The notes: generated by a model not told the origin, from the sequence alone. A stretch of 64,000 nucleotides of DNA from Saccharibacillus kuerlensis DSM 22868 (GCF_000378145.1 NZ_KB899282.1:1-64000), one strand, 5' to 3'. Counted from the stretch's first letter, positions 24,805 through 34,380 are shown. A program made the numbers and translations.

Positions 24805-24877
24805 CACCGCAGCTTGATATGTCCTTGAAAAAGCAGGCTCAAAACCGATTTGCCCCTTTTCGCCACCTCTTCTCGCT

Positions 24878-25015
24878 TGCTCTTGCTCTTACTCTTATTC
24901 TTGCTCTTGCTCTTGCTCTTGCTCTTGCTCTTGCTCTCATTCTTGCTTTGTTTCTTATCCCTGCTTTTGCCTTTACTCTTACTCTTACTCTTACTCTTAC
25001 TCTTACTTTTGCTCC
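24878..25015. repeat. Hexanucleotide tract (TTGCTC/TTACTC)n
   Basis: Runs of CTTGCT and CTTACT units are broken by a diverged middle at about 24950-24985. In one frame this would read Leu/Ala repeats, but there is no binding site or codon structure. Confidence 0.9.
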
Positions 25016-25051
25016 TTCATCTCTCTTCCCGCTTCCCTTGCTCTAAAAAAC

Positions 25052-25081
25052 AAAAAAGCTGTCGAGATTTCTCGACAGCTT
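25052..25081 (-). terminator. Terminator hairpin
   Basis: Perfect stem AAGCTGTCGAG/CTCGACAGCTT has an ATTT loop and a T-run on the minus strand. It may end the sugar ABC operon, whose last stop is 310 bp upstream of it. Confidence 0.75.
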
Positions 25082-25390
25082 AAATCCTTCCCACCCCTTC
25101 ACCTTCAAACGGTGAAAGGACCCTACTCTTGCGCTCTTATGCTTTTGTGTTCTTGTGCTTTTTCCCTACTGGAAACGATAGGTCGGAAGGGATGGGGTCA
25201 GTGAAGGAACTGCAGACTTTCAGAGAAAGTCACATCGGAAGCATAGGCTATAGTGTTCGCCTTTGAAAATGGGAAAACTCACTATTAGAGTCCAATCGAA
25301 GTTTCCCGTTTTCAACACGCGACCGTAACGACACCATCCCGCACGCCCGCCCATGTTTCCCCAAAAATACAAGCTGCAGCGAGAGCAGGG

Positions 25391-26224
25391 TTATTTCACC
25401 GACCCCACCATTCCCGCTACAAAGTGCTTCTGCATCAGGAAGAACACCAGCGCTGTCGGAATTGTCGACAGTACGATCGCCATCATGATCAGGCCGTAAT
25501 CCGGCGCGTAGCCCGAACCGAGGTTCGAGATCAGCAGCGGAATGGTCTGGTTCTCCGGCGACTGAAGGATAACGAGCGGCCACATGTAGTTGTTCCAGCT
25601 CGCCATGAACGTGATGATCGCCGCTGCGGCATAAGTCGTTTTCATCGTCGGCAGATAAATGCGGAAGAACAATCCCAGCTCGGACAATCCGTCCATCCGG
25701 CCGGCTTCCAGCAGTTCACGCGGGAACATCTTGGTGCTCTGACGGAAAAAGAAGATCAGGAACGCCGTTGTAAACGTTGGGATCACGACCGCCGCCGGCG
25801 TATCGATACCAAATGTCGGGAAGAAGTTCGTAATCTGCCCGAACATGCGATACAGAGGCACCATCAGTGCAGCAAACGGAATCATCATCGACAGCAGCAG
25901 AATGGAGAAGACGATATCTTTCGCTTTGCTGCGATAAACTTCGAATCCGTAACCTGCAAGCGATGCGATCAGCATAGCGAGAATCGTCGTCGAAATCGAG
26001 ATTTTGGCCGAGTTGCCGAGCGCATTCCAGATATCGACGCTGTTCGTAAGATTGCGCAAATTGTCCATCAGATGCGCACCTGGCAGCAGTCGTCCGCGTG
26101 TGACGTCAACCGACAGGTTGGTCGCGCTGACGATCATCCAGAAGAACGGGAAGATCGAGACAAACGCCGCGAGACAGAGGAAAGCATACATGGATACTCT
26201 TTTCGCTTTATGCATTTCGATCAC
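25391..26224 (-). CDS. Carbohydrate ABC transporter permease, MalG/AraQ-like (CUT1)
   Basis: The 277-residue permease has six predicted helices and the EAA loop PRELLEAGRMDGLSELGLFF near residues 165-185, ending in the typical GMVGSVK. It pairs with the MalF-like permease just upstream; the two overlap by 17 bp. Substrate is likely an oligosaccharide or plant-derived glycan, as for other transporters controlled by YesMN-like systems. There is no ATPase gene in this operon, so it probably shares a housekeeping MsmX/MsmK-type ATPase. Confidence 0.92.
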   Translation of the reverse strand: MIEMHKAKRVSMYAFLCLAAFVSIFPFFWMIVSATNLSVDVTRGRLLPGAHLMDNLRNLTNSVDIWNALGNSAKISISTTILAMLIASLAGYGFEVYRSKAKDIVFSILLLSMMIPFAALMVPLYRMFGQITNFFPTFGIDTPAAVVIPTFTTAFLIFFFRQSTKMFPRELLEAGRMDGLSELGLFFRIYLPTMKTTYAAAAIITFMASWNNYMWPLVILQSPENQTIPLLISNLGSGYAPDYGLIMMAIVLSTIPTALVFFLMQKHFVAGMVGSVK

Positions 26225-27137
26225 CCGCCACTTTGAATTGGATAAAGGACAGTACCACGATCATGATTACGATCGAATACGATACGGTTGCCGCGTAACC
26301 GAAGTCCGACGAATATTCGAACGACAGATTGTAAATGTACTGCGAAATGGTGGTCGTCGCGTTGCCCGGACCGCCTCTTGTAATGTTCATGACCTCATCG
26401 AACAGCTGCAGCGTACCGATTGTCGAAGTAATCGACGTGAACAGAATGATCGGCTTGAGCAGAGGTACAGTGATGCTGAAGAATTGACGTACTGCCGATG
26501 CTCCGTCTATCCGTGCCGCCTCATAGATCGATTGATCGATATTTTGCAGACCCGACAGATAGAAGATCATGTTGTAACCGGTCCAGCGCCATGTAATTGC
26601 GATAATAATCGTAACTTTCGCCCAGAACGGATGCGTGAGCCACTGAATCGGTTCGCCGATCAAGTGGATGTTCAGCAGGAAGGCATTGACCAGTCCATCC
26701 GGTGCAAACAAGTACTTGAAGACGATCGAATATGCGACCAGCGATGTGATGCAGGGCAGGAAAATCGCGGTGCGGAAAAATCCTTTGAACTTTAGCTTAC
26801 GATCGTTTAGCAGCACCGAAATAAAGAGTGCGAAAATGATCATGATCGGAACCTGGAACAGCAGATAGATAAATGTATTGCTGACAGCGCTCAGGAACAT
26901 GGTGTCCGTGAATAACCGCTCATAGTTGGCGAGTCCGTTGAATTTCAGGTTCATGCCCGTCCCGGTCTTGAACGACAGGATCAGGGCTTGGATCATCGGA
27001 TAGAAATAAAAAGCGGCGATCATCAGTACCGCGGCGGCGATAAACAACCAGCCGACCAGTCCCGATTTGAAGCGGCGGCTCCGGCTTGGCCGGAACGTAT
27101 TGGAGCCTGAACCGGCTGCGGAATCTGCGGTCTTCAT
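26208..27137 (-). CDS. Carbohydrate ABC transporter permease, MalF/AraP-like (CUT1)
   Basis: The 309-residue protein has six helices (first at about 30-52, GWLFIAAAVLMIAAFYFYPM). The EAA loop is YEAARIDGASAVRQFFSITVP. ATG 27137 was chosen because of AAGGAGG eight bases upstream. It overlaps the second permease gene. A long hairpin separates it from the binding-protein gene upstream, so its mRNA level may be lower than that of the binding protein. Confidence 0.92.
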   Translation of the reverse strand: MKTADSAAGSGSNTFRPSRSRRFKSGLVGWLFIAAAVLMIAAFYFYPMIQALILSFKTGTGMNLKFNGLANYERLFTDTMFLSAVSNTFIYLLFQVPIMIIFALFISVLLNDRKLKFKGFFRTAIFLPCITSLVAYSIVFKYLFAPDGLVNAFLLNIHLIGEPIQWLTHPFWAKVTIIIAITWRWTGYNMIFYLSGLQNIDQSIYEAARIDGASAVRQFFSITVPLLKPIILFTSITSTIGTLQLFDEVMNITRGGPGNATTTISQYIYNLSFEYSSDFGYAATVSYSIVIMIVVLSFIQFKVAGDRNA

Positions 27138-27267
27138 CCGGCATTCCTCCTTGAATTGGCATGGCGGAACAACCCCCGCGCTCACGGTGTGCTTTCAAAC
27201 TTGGATTGCCGTTTGAAAACACAACGCGCGAGCGGAAGTTCGCCGCTTGGATTAGATGATACAAAAG

Positions 27268-27321
27268 CCGGCGGATTCCGTATCCGTCATGGGTGGGTAC
27301 GGGATACCGAAAATCCGCCGG
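27268..27321 (-). terminator. Intercistronic hairpin between binding protein and permease genes
   Basis: Stem CCGGCGGATT/AATCCGCCGG plus inner TATCC/GGATA lies after the binding-protein stop and before the permease start. There is no U-run, so it is more likely an mRNA-stabilising or attenuating element than a full terminator. The DNA between 27345 and 27425 holds short repeats of GGTTTCACAGyCTGATT. Confidence 0.6.
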
Positions 27322-27431
27322 GTGTTTAATGAACGAGGTGTCGTTTTACTTCGACTTGAGTTCAAAGATTGGTTTCACAGTCTGATTTCAAAGCTCGGTT
27401 TCACAGCCTGATTCCAGAAATTAGTTTAGCT

Positions 27432-28730
27432 TTATTTCAGCTGCGCTTCCGCTTGAGCCTGTGCGTCATTCATCACGGCATCGACATCTTTGCTGCCCTT
27501 CAAGTAGTTTTGAAGTTCGGCGGACAGAATGTCCTCAATTGCGTAAGTGTGCAGGCCGTAGTTAACATTTGGTACTTCAGTTGTCCACTTTGCGAAGTCC
27601 GCATAGACTTTTTGACCTCCGAAGAATTCGTCCGCTTTGTCATACGCATCACCTTCGGATGCCGCTTTGAGCGTACCGATGATGCCAATCTCGTCCAGCA
27701 TCTGCTGATACAGTTCTTTGTCCGAACCGAATGTCGAAGCCATGAAGTCTGCTGCTGTTTCCTGACCGTCCACATTCATGACATACCACGAGCTGCCGCC
27801 GGAGTTGGAAGCGTTGACGGATTCTGGAACGCCCTTCATTTTCGGAGTCGGTACGACTGCCCACTTGCCGGATTGCGAAGCTTCCGCTTTAACGGAAGGC
27901 GTGATCCAGTTGCCGACCGGAATCGAAGCGACATCGCCATTGTTGAAGGCTGCAACAAATTGGCTCCAGTCGGAATTCATCTTAACGATGTTGGCATCGA
28001 ACAACGCTTTGTATGTTTCAAGCGCTCCTTTGAATGCCGGGTTGCCGGCGATGTTAGGAGTCGTGCCGTCTTCCTTCAGATACCACGAACCAGCCGACTG
28101 CAGCATGAGGCGCAGAATACCAAGGTCGTTCGGATCTTGGGTAAGCATATCTTTGCCGGTAACTTCTTTGATCTTTTTGCCGACTTCAATGAATGTGTCC
28201 CAGTCGGTGTTCATCAGATCGTCTACCGTATATCCGGCTTCTTCAAGGTAATCCGTGCGGATATACAGCCCCGTTACGCCGGAGTCGAATGGAATGCCGT
28301 ACTGCTTGCCGTCCAGGCTTGTCGGTCCCGCTTTGTAGTCTGCGAAATCTTCCCCTTTGATCTTATCCGACATATCGCGGAATGCGTCCGGATAAGCCTG
28401 CAGGAAGTTCTGAGCCCGATAGTCTTCGATCAGAACAACGTTTGGAAGTCCTTTAGTCGTACCCGAGTTCAGGCCTGTATTCATCTTCTGTACGATATCA
28501 GCCTGCGCATTTTCCACGATGTTGATTGTCACATCCGGATGATCGGCAGTATATTTTTCTTTGGCCAGATTAAGTGCGGCGATGTTGAAGTTCGGGTCCC
28601 AAGCCCAGATTGTAATTTCTTTCTTTTCCGGGTCGGAGCTTGCTGCGTTTCCGCCTCCGCCGCCCGAGCAGGCCGACAGCATCATTGCGGATGCCAACAG
28701 CGGCAGCCATAATTTCTTAAATCCTTTCAT
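27432..28730 (-). CDS. Sugar ABC transporter solute-binding lipoprotein
   Basis: The 432-residue lipoprotein has a basic start (MKGFKKLW), lipobox MLSACSGGGGG and type-1 sugar-binding fold (ITIWAWDPNFNIAALNLAKE, GIPFDSGVTGLYIRTDYLEEAG is the domain-crossing region; key residues are the aromatic W37, W39 and Y near 120-145). It binds a saccharide outside the membrane for the two downstream permeases. ATG 28730 has AGGAG ten bases upstream; GTG 28736 is an alternative. Expression is probably controlled by the adjacent two-component system and by carbon catabolite repression. Confidence 0.9.
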   Translation of the reverse strand: MKGFKKLWLPLLASAMMLSACSGGGGGNAASSDPEKKEITIWAWDPNFNIAALNLAKEKYTADHPDVTINIVENAQADIVQKMNTGLNSGTTKGLPNVVLIEDYRAQNFLQAYPDAFRDMSDKIKGEDFADYKAGPTSLDGKQYGIPFDSGVTGLYIRTDYLEEAGYTVDDLMNTDWDTFIEVGKKIKEVTGKDMLTQDPNDLGILRLMLQSAGSWYLKEDGTTPNIAGNPAFKGALETYKALFDANIVKMNSDWSQFVAAFNNGDVASIPVGNWITPSVKAEASQSGKWAVVPTPKMKGVPESVNASNSGGSSWYVMNVDGQETAADFMASTFGSDKELYQQMLDEIGIIGTLKAASEGDAYDKADEFFGGQKVYADFAKWTTEVPNVNYGLHTYAIEDILSAELQNYLKGSKDVDAVMNDAQAQAEAQLK

Positions 28731-28895
28731 ATTCACTCATCTCCTGTCCGTAATTTAGGTCTGACTCCCTGTTTAAATCTCTAATAATTAGTGATGTAAG
28801 CGGTTGCTTTACGAGTTTTATCTTAGCATCCGCTCTGCAGCAGGAGTTAGGAATATCTTTGTACGGAATGGGGAATTTGTTATGTATTGCGAATA

Positions 28896-28909
28896 TGATA
28901 GCGTTACCA
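28896..28909. promoter_or_regulatory. Candidate CcpA cre site upstream of the sugar ABC operon
   Basis: TGATAGCGTTACCA matches the Bacillus cre consensus TGWNANCGNTNWCA at all but one position. It overlaps the palindrome TTACCAATGGTAA (28904-28916), about 165 bp upstream of the binding-protein start. Function is inferred from consensus only. Confidence 0.5.
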
Positions 28910-28946
28910 ATGGTAATTTTTTTAGAAATGTGCACATTTTAAAGAT

Positions 28947-28989
28947 GAGCTTGCCCGCTAACTCTGCATCAAACAGAGCGGGCAAGCTC
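28947..28989 (-). terminator. Terminator after the sensor kinase gene
   Basis: Stem GAGCTTGCCCGCT/AGCGGGCAAGCTC lies 32 bp after the kinase stop, with a weak T-run. It separates the two-component operon from the ABC operon. Confidence 0.7.
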
Positions 28990-29020
28990 AAGTAATCAGG
29001 TTTCTTTGGTAATCCATCCA

Positions 29021-30826
29021 TTAGATTTCTTCGGTAATCAACGGCAGGATGATGCGCACTTTCGTACCTTCGCCTTTTCGGCTGTCAATCGTAATTCCAT
29101 AGTCTTCGCCGTACAACAGCGTAATTCGGTTATGGACGTTGCGTACACCGATGCCGGTAAACAGCTGCCGTTTGCTTTTTGAATTCGGCAGAGCAGCGCC
29201 ATTTTCCGTCCCGGTCCACTCCTGCGCATCGTCCATTCCGTCGCCATTATCGCTAACTTCGCAGATCAATTTCCCTTCCGACTGTGAGACCAGCACATAA
29301 ATCATACCTTCCGGTTTTTCGTTGAACGCATGGAAAAAGGCATTTTCAATAAAAGGTTGGATAATGAGCTTCGGTACTCTATAGTGCATACAGTCCGGTG
29401 CAGCAAATACGTTTACCCGGATGCGATCGCCGTAGCGGGCATGATTGATAAAGACGTAATTGCGCATATTTTCCAGCTCCTGCTCGATCGTAACCGTCTC
29501 GCTGACATTGCTGATCGTATTCTGCAGCAGGGAAATGAGTGCATTGATCGTCTCCGCCGCCGCTTCCTTATCGCCTTTTTGCACCAATATCTTAATCGAA
29601 GCGAGCGTATTGTACAGAAAATGAGGATTGATCTGCCGCTGCAGCGCTGCAAGTTCCGCGTTTCGCTGTTCTTTCTGCGTCTCCAGCAGACGGGCGATAT
29701 AATCGTTCAGCTGATCCAGCATATAGTTGTAAGCACGGCTCAGCTCCTGCACTTCGTAACCGGACGATTCGGTCACTCGAACATAGTTATCGAAATTTTT
29801 GGCCGTAACGGTCGACATCTGCCGAACGAGCACGGTCAGCGAGCGGGTCTGTCTGTGGGTGATCAGGAACACGAGAAGCAGCGCCGCGCCCACGATCAGC
29901 CCGCCTACAAGGATCAGATCGCGCAGATTGACCACTTTGCCGGCGGCATAATTGCGGTCGATCAGATTGACGAGATAGAAGTCGTATTCGGGAATGTAGC
30001 TGGACAGCAAAATGGAATTCCGGCCGAACACATCTGCGCTGCGGCGGACAATCTCTTCGTTTCCCTCTGAAGGTACCGCATAGTCCAGCAGTTGCTTCGA
30101 CACCGTACCAATCAGCTCTTCACGGTTGCTTGATACGATCCGGCCAGAGCCGTCCAAAATCAGCACATCGTTGCCGGCACTCGTAAAGTTGCCGTAGAAA
30201 CGGCGAAATTCGTCTTCGCGGATTGAAATATACAGTTTGCCGTACACAAAGCCTGTCGTACGTTCCATCAGGGCTTTGGAGGCGACAATATAAGAGATAT
30301 TCTCTCCGTTCTCTCCTCGTTCCTCGTCGTACTGGTACAGCAGACGCTTGGGCTCGGCCTCCGTCCGCTGCGCCAGCGAATGGTCGATCAAACGGTCCTC
30401 GGGTACCGGCCAATAGTTGCGATCCGTCGAGTAGGTGCGGCCATTGACGCCTACTGCGGTTACTCCGACGTTATAGGCATCGACATTCGATTTGGTCTGT
30501 CTCATCTGCTGGTGCATGCCGAAATACGTGCCCGCCATTCGAACCGAATCGCTCTCTCCTCCGCTGAGAAACGTCTTGATTGTTCCGTTCTGTGCAGCGT
30601 GCGAAGCGGCATTGACGACAGAGTCATTGAACGATTCCATGCCGGTACGGATCTGATACAGCACTTTGGAATTGGTAATGCCGAATGTCTCGGTGAACAG
30701 CCGTTCCGACATGCGGACCGTCACGAGCGACGTGACGACACAGACGGTTACCGTGCTGACGACCATGACCAGGAACAGCTTGACGAACAGCCGCTGTGCA
30801 TGGAACCGGCGCCAGTATGCTTTCAT
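29021..30826 (-). CDS. YesM-type sensor histidine kinase
   Basis: The 601-residue membrane kinase has TM1 at about residues 15-38 and an extracellular Cache-like sensor at about 40-295. TM2 lies at about 297-320 (LILVGGLIVGAALLLVFLI), with a HAMP domain to about 375. The His_kinase motif LQRQINPHFLYNTL carries the phospho-His in NPHFLYNT. The C-terminal ATPase has FIENAFFHAF (N box) and GTGIGVRNVHNR-like TGIGVRN (G box). It likely senses an extracellular glycan or the loaded binding protein, and phosphorylates the regulator encoded 12 bp upstream. Confidence 0.93.
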   Translation of the reverse strand: MKAYWRRFHAQRLFVKLFLVMVVSTVTVCVVTSLVTVRMSERLFTETFGITNSKVLYQIRTGMESFNDSVVNAASHAAQNGTIKTFLSGGESDSVRMAGTYFGMHQQMRQTKSNVDAYNVGVTAVGVNGRTYSTDRNYWPVPEDRLIDHSLAQRTEAEPKRLLYQYDEERGENGENISYIVASKALMERTTGFVYGKLYISIREDEFRRFYGNFTSAGNDVLILDGSGRIVSSNREELIGTVSKQLLDYAVPSEGNEEIVRRSADVFGRNSILLSSYIPEYDFYLVNLIDRNYAAGKVVNLRDLILVGGLIVGAALLLVFLITHRQTRSLTVLVRQMSTVTAKNFDNYVRVTESSGYEVQELSRAYNYMLDQLNDYIARLLETQKEQRNAELAALQRQINPHFLYNTLASIKILVQKGDKEAAAETINALISLLQNTISNVSETVTIEQELENMRNYVFINHARYGDRIRVNVFAAPDCMHYRVPKLIIQPFIENAFFHAFNEKPEGMIYVLVSQSEGKLICEVSDNGDGMDDAQEWTGTENGAALPNSKSKRQLFTGIGVRNVHNRITLLYGEDYGITIDSRKGEGTKVRIILPLITEEI

Positions 30827-30838
30827 GACCGTTCCTCC

Positions 30839-32716
30839 TTATCTTCCCGACGGATGCTGTCTGCGGTATTGGCTTGGTGAAAAGCCGGTATGTTTCTTGA
30901 ACACTTTGGTAAAGTAGCCGGGGTCCGAATAGCCTACGCGGCCGCTGATTTCCGAAATGCTCAGCTCGCCCCCTCGCAGCAGTTCCTCAGCCTTGGTCAC
31001 TCGGATCTTGTTCAAGTATTCGCTGAACCCTTCCTTGTTATGGGCCGCAAAGTAGCTGGACAAATACGACGGGTTAAAATGAAAATGTCGGCCAAGCCCT
31101 GTCAGGCTCAACGGCTGCGCATAATGTTCGTCGATATATGCCAGCAGTCTCTTCATGTTGGCATCGCCGGGCTGATCGGTATGCTTCGCGACTTTGGACT
31201 CTATTCGGCACAGCACATTTTCCAGCAGCGATACGGCGGCCGGAGCGTTCGGAGCCTCTTCGATCTCCCGGAAAAAACCGTATTTCGCTTCTTCCAGATC
31301 GGAAGCGTCATAATCCATATTGCCAAGCAGGGTAATCAGATTGAATACGATATTGCCAAGAAAAGATCTTAATCCCATCGGCGTCGAACGGTAGTCTCCC
31401 GCCATCTTGGCCGCATATTCGCGCAGCTCACAGAATGCCTTATCAAAATGCTGACGCTTGATCTCTTCCGTAAAGCGATGCAAATCGAAAGACGGCAGCG
31501 GTTCGCCCGGTCTCGGCAGCTCTTCCGGCAGGATAAGACTGCGGTCGGGGAAATAAAAGCGGGTCTCCAGCAGTTCCCGAAGCCTCCGATAAGACGAACC
31601 GAAATCTCTAAGCGAACTGAAGGACTCTCCAGCAGCCCAGTAAACGGAACGGTTCGAGGCAGAGCCGGCCGAACCCGGGGCAGCCGAATGGGACTCGTTC
31701 AAATCTGAACCGAAAGACTGGGAATCTCTGGGACCGGTTCCGCCGGGAGTCCGTGCTTCGCCGGAAGCGGAGGAATCCGTACGGGCAGTCGACGAAGCGG
31801 GCGGGCGCTCCGAAGGTGCAGACGCATCCGATGCGGCGGATGGCCGTTCCTGACGCTCAGCCGTTCCTGACGGCGGAGTGTCAGCCGACGACGCGAACGC
31901 CGAGGCCGACCGATCGGCCGGGTCGGCCTCGGCCGCGGCGCACTGCCGCAGCGCGGCTGCAAGCGCCGTGCGCCGACCGGCCTCTAGGCCGACGAGCGCG
32001 GCTTCGCTGCCGGCGGCGGCTCCGAAGGCCGCAGCCGGCAGCCCGTACACGCGCGCCGGGCCTAGGGCGGCCGCGAGAGGCTCGGCCGTTGCGAGCGCCT
32101 GGCGCAGCCGCTCCGCGAGCAGCGGCCCGGATTCGCCGGCGTGCTGCGCGCCGCCGGCACGCCGGCCGGCCGGATTCAGACGGCCGACCAGCACGAATTC
32201 GGCGTGCGGGAACAGCTCCGCCAGCACGGCGGGCGGAGCGGCTTCATCGGCGTCATATCCAGACGCCAGCTTCTCCAGCAGCGATTCGGCGTCCGGGCCG
32301 GCTCCGCTGCCTTCGCCCGTATAGCGGATCGAAGGAATCCGCTTGGCCGTATTCTGGAGCACGCGCAGCAGTTCCTGCGTCTCAAGCTTAGGCTTCAAAA
32401 TATAATCGGCAACGCCATTCTGAAACGTCGAGCGAACATAATCGAATTCTCCGTAACTGCTGAGTACGATCACCTCGATTTCGGGATGATGTTTCTTGAT
32501 CAGGCGAGTGAACTCTTCGCCTTCCATAATAGGCATGACAATATCCGTCAGCACAATATGAGGACGCAGCCGCTCGATCGCCTCCAGTCCTTCTCTGCCG
32601 TTAGAAGCTTCCCCTACGATCCGGAAACCGTGCTTTTCCCAATCCAGATAATGCCTGATGCCCTGCCGCACCAGCACCTCGTCGTCTACGATCAGAACCC
32701 TGCACATCTGTTCCAT
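30839..32716 (-). CDS. YesN-type AraC response regulator with a long low-complexity linker
   Basis: The 625-residue regulator begins with a receiver domain (residues 4-122; phospho-acceptor D58 in VLTDIVMP). It ends with an AraC-type double helix-turn-helix in the last 100 residues (YAQPLSLTGLGRHFHFNPSY; ISEISGRVGYSDPGYFTKVF). The middle has an Ala-rich region (150-270) and then a Ser/Ala/Pro-rich stretch (about 275-353) that lengthens the usual 500-550 residues. DNA at 31900-32310 is extremely GC-rich. ATG 32716 follows AAGGGGG. It likely activates the adjacent sugar ABC operon. Confidence 0.92.
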   Translation of the reverse strand: MEQMCRVLIVDDEVLVRQGIRHYLDWEKHGFRIVGEASNGREGLEAIERLRPHIVLTDIVMPIMEGEEFTRLIKKHHPEIEVIVLSSYGEFDYVRSTFQNGVADYILKPKLETQELLRVLQNTAKRIPSIRYTGEGSGAGPDAESLLEKLASGYDADEAAPPAVLAELFPHAEFVLVGRLNPAGRRAGGAQHAGESGPLLAERLRQALATAEPLAAALGPARVYGLPAAAFGAAAGSEAALVGLEAGRRTALAAALRQCAAAEADPADRSASAFASSADTPPSGTAERQERPSAASDASAPSERPPASSTARTDSSASGEARTPGGTGPRDSQSFGSDLNESHSAAPGSAGSASNRSVYWAAGESFSSLRDFGSSYRRLRELLETRFYFPDRSLILPEELPRPGEPLPSFDLHRFTEEIKRQHFDKAFCELREYAAKMAGDYRSTPMGLRSFLGNIVFNLITLLGNMDYDASDLEEAKYGFFREIEEAPNAPAAVSLLENVLCRIESKVAKHTDQPGDANMKRLLAYIDEHYAQPLSLTGLGRHFHFNPSYLSSYFAAHNKEGFSEYLNKIRVTKAEELLRGGELSISEISGRVGYSDPGYFTKVFKKHTGFSPSQYRRQHPSGR

Positions 32717-33030
32717 CCACGAACCCCCTTCTATGTCTGCTTGCATGTCTGCTTGATAACGTTTACAACATCGTATCACATATTTTCGTTTTTTCTCTAT
32801 AAACAAACAGCAGACCGCCTGCCGGGATTGCATTTCCCGTTGAGCGGCCTGCTGTTCAGCAATTTCGGATTTTAACGGTAAAAAGAACAAACTCACGGAC
32901 AAAACTCGACTGACGAGCCCGCTACAGTAGCTTGGCATTTTTCTATAGCCTGTTCTGTCTATCCCTTCATCATGCCCGTACGTCATTCGATCATTTATTT
33001 TCTTCTTCCCTTCTGTTGGAGAAGCTGTTA
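32717..33030. other. Gene-free interval with one hairpin
   Basis: It contains the upstream region of the two-component operon. A hairpin AACAGCAGACCGC/GCGGCCTGCTGTT (32806-32856, one mismatch) could end transcripts from the 33031 gene. No other feature was seen. Confidence 0.5.
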
Positions 33031-33648
33031 TTACAGCCCGTACCGCCAGGACAATTCCTGATGCAGCTTCGTATTCGGATCTTCTTGAACCCGCTGCCTT
33101 ATTGCCGATTCCCAGCGTTGAACAAGATCCTTCACGTCATAAAAATCATGATTGGGGTCCCGTGATAGATCTGCCAGCTGTGCCAGGTCCAGTTTCATGC
33201 TGCGCAGTTCGATCAGTGCCTGCTCCCGCGAAGCGTCCAGTGCCGCGTCGCCTTCCTGCCAGCCCGCTGTAACTTCGCTCTCCAGATGTCGATCAAATAA
33301 TCTTAGCGTATCGGTTAGGTTATAAAAACGCATCTCGTCTATGTAACGGGAAGCTTCCTGTCTGACTCCACCCAGCAGCCCGGCGGCCTCCGTCAGCCTT
33401 ACTCGTACTTGGGCAACCTTGGACAGGCTTTCCGCCGCTCCGGCTCCTCCTTCTATACTTTGAATGGCACCGTTAAGCTGTGAATCTGCACTTTTGATCA
33501 GCCTCATCACTTCTCTAATCGACCCATTTGCGGCTAAGCTGTTTTCCCGCGCAGCGGTGAACAATGTAAAATTAAACGCTGCACTCGCTATTAACAGACA
33601 AGCAATCACAATGAGCCACGGATTTTTCCAGCGCCCGATTTTTTTCAT
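33031..33648 (-). CDS. Uncharacterised single-pass membrane protein with helical domain
   Basis: The 205-residue protein has a basic N terminus, a hydrophobic segment at about residues 11-30 (LIVIACLLIASAAFNFTLF), and then a mostly helical outer region with heptad-like Leu/Ala spacing. No catalytic motif is seen and I do not recognise the family. ATG 33648 has a GAGGAAG site and starts 3 bp after the methyltransferase stop, so the two are co-transcribed. It could be a signal-anchored extracytoplasmic protein. Confidence 0.7.
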   Translation of the reverse strand: MKKIGRWKNPWLIVIACLLIASAAFNFTLFTAARENSLAANGSIREVMRLIKSADSQLNGAIQSIEGGAGAAESLSKVAQVRVRLTEAAGLLGGVRQEASRYIDEMRFYNLTDTLRLFDRHLESEVTAGWQEGDAALDASREQALIELRSMKLDLAQLADLSRDPNHDFYDVKDLVQRWESAIRQRVQEDPNTKLHQELSWRYGL

Positions 33649-33650
33649 TT

Positions 33651-34328
33651 TTACTTCCTCCTCAAACCGACTTCCCAAAGCCTTTTGATCCTGCCATATC
33701 TTCCCGAGTCGTATTCCCGTCGTTCCAGTGTCTCCCATTGATTTTCCGGAAAATACTTCTCGATCTCTTCTTCATTGAAAAAGCGACGCAAGATGTCTTC
33801 GCTCTTGTACAGATAAGGATCGTCTTCGTCCATCAGCGCACAATCCCGCTTGTCATCCACTTCGCCGACGGCATTCACCCGGCACAGCAGCAGTCCGTGC
33901 GGCTGCAGAGTCCGGCGAATGTCCCGAATGATGCCATGCGTCGCCTCTTCCGAAAAATAATGCAGACTGAGGTCCGCAACAACCGCCTGCAGCGTTCCGT
34001 CTGCGAACGGCAGGCCTTCCGTCATATCCATACGAAACGTATTGAGGTTCGGTTCCTCACGCCGCAGCCGCTCCAGCGCTTTTTCCGACAGATCGCAGGC
34101 TAATACGTCAAATCCTTTTGTATGCAGAACTCTCGCATTATGTCCCAAGCCGCATCCGAGATCGACAATCTTCCCCTGGTTCGGTTCCAACAGCGGGATG
34201 TAGCGTTCCAGCCAGCCGTCATGATCGGGGCGAAACGAAGAATCAGCGTAGGCGGCATTCCAGTATTTTTCGTCAGGATGCGTTCCCATCAATTTCTCGG
34301 ACTCCTCTTCCTGTATTTGTGCAAGCAT
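33651..34328 (-). CDS. Class I SAM-dependent methyltransferase
   Basis: The 225-residue Rossmann-fold enzyme has motif I IVDLGCGLGHNARVL (about residues 54-68), a following acidic strand end in LACDLSE, and motif post-II VVADLSLHYF. The family includes TehB-like and generic Methyltransf_25/11 enzymes. The target is not evident. It is upstream of and coupled to the small membrane protein. The start at 34328 is the furthest upstream Met; MGTHPDEKYW at residue 14 is an alternative that lies nearer the usual start. Confidence 0.82.
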   Translation of the reverse strand: MLAQIQEEESEKLMGTHPDEKYWNAAYADSSFRPDHDGWLERYIPLLEPNQGKIVDLGCGLGHNARVLHTKGFDVLACDLSEKALERLRREEPNLNTFRMDMTEGLPFADGTLQAVVADLSLHYFSEEATHGIIRDIRRTLQPHGLLLCRVNAVGEVDDKRDCALMDEDDPYLYKSEDILRRFFNEEEIEKYFPENQWETLERREYDSGRYGRIKRLWEVGLRRK

Positions 34329-34380
34329 GCTCTACTCCCAACTCGCAGCCGAGCGTTATCGCGCCCGATCCAGCTAATGC

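Larger units (their letters stand above)
24339..25390. other. Gene-free repeat-rich interval
   Basis: No gene is supported in about 1.05 kb. It holds a 30-bp repeat family, four imperfect palindromes, a hexanucleotide tract and one terminator. Translated frames here are low-complexity (Leu/Ala or Ser/Leu) and lack binding sites. Confidence 0.75.

Noticed and set aside
24783-25046. Leu/Ala-rich membrane peptide gene
   Set aside because: The frame is produced by the TTGCTC/TTACTC hexanucleotide tract and has no ribosome binding site.
27369-28712. Open frame of 447 codons on the plus strand opposite the sugar-binding protein
   Set aside because: The minus-strand gene has a lipobox and binding-protein fold; the opposite frame shows no motif and is a codon-bias shadow.
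31753-32391. Arg/Ala-rich open frames on the plus strand opposite the YesN-like regulator
   Set aside because: They lie in extremely GC-rich DNA where all frames stay open; the minus-strand frame connects intact receiver and AraC domains.
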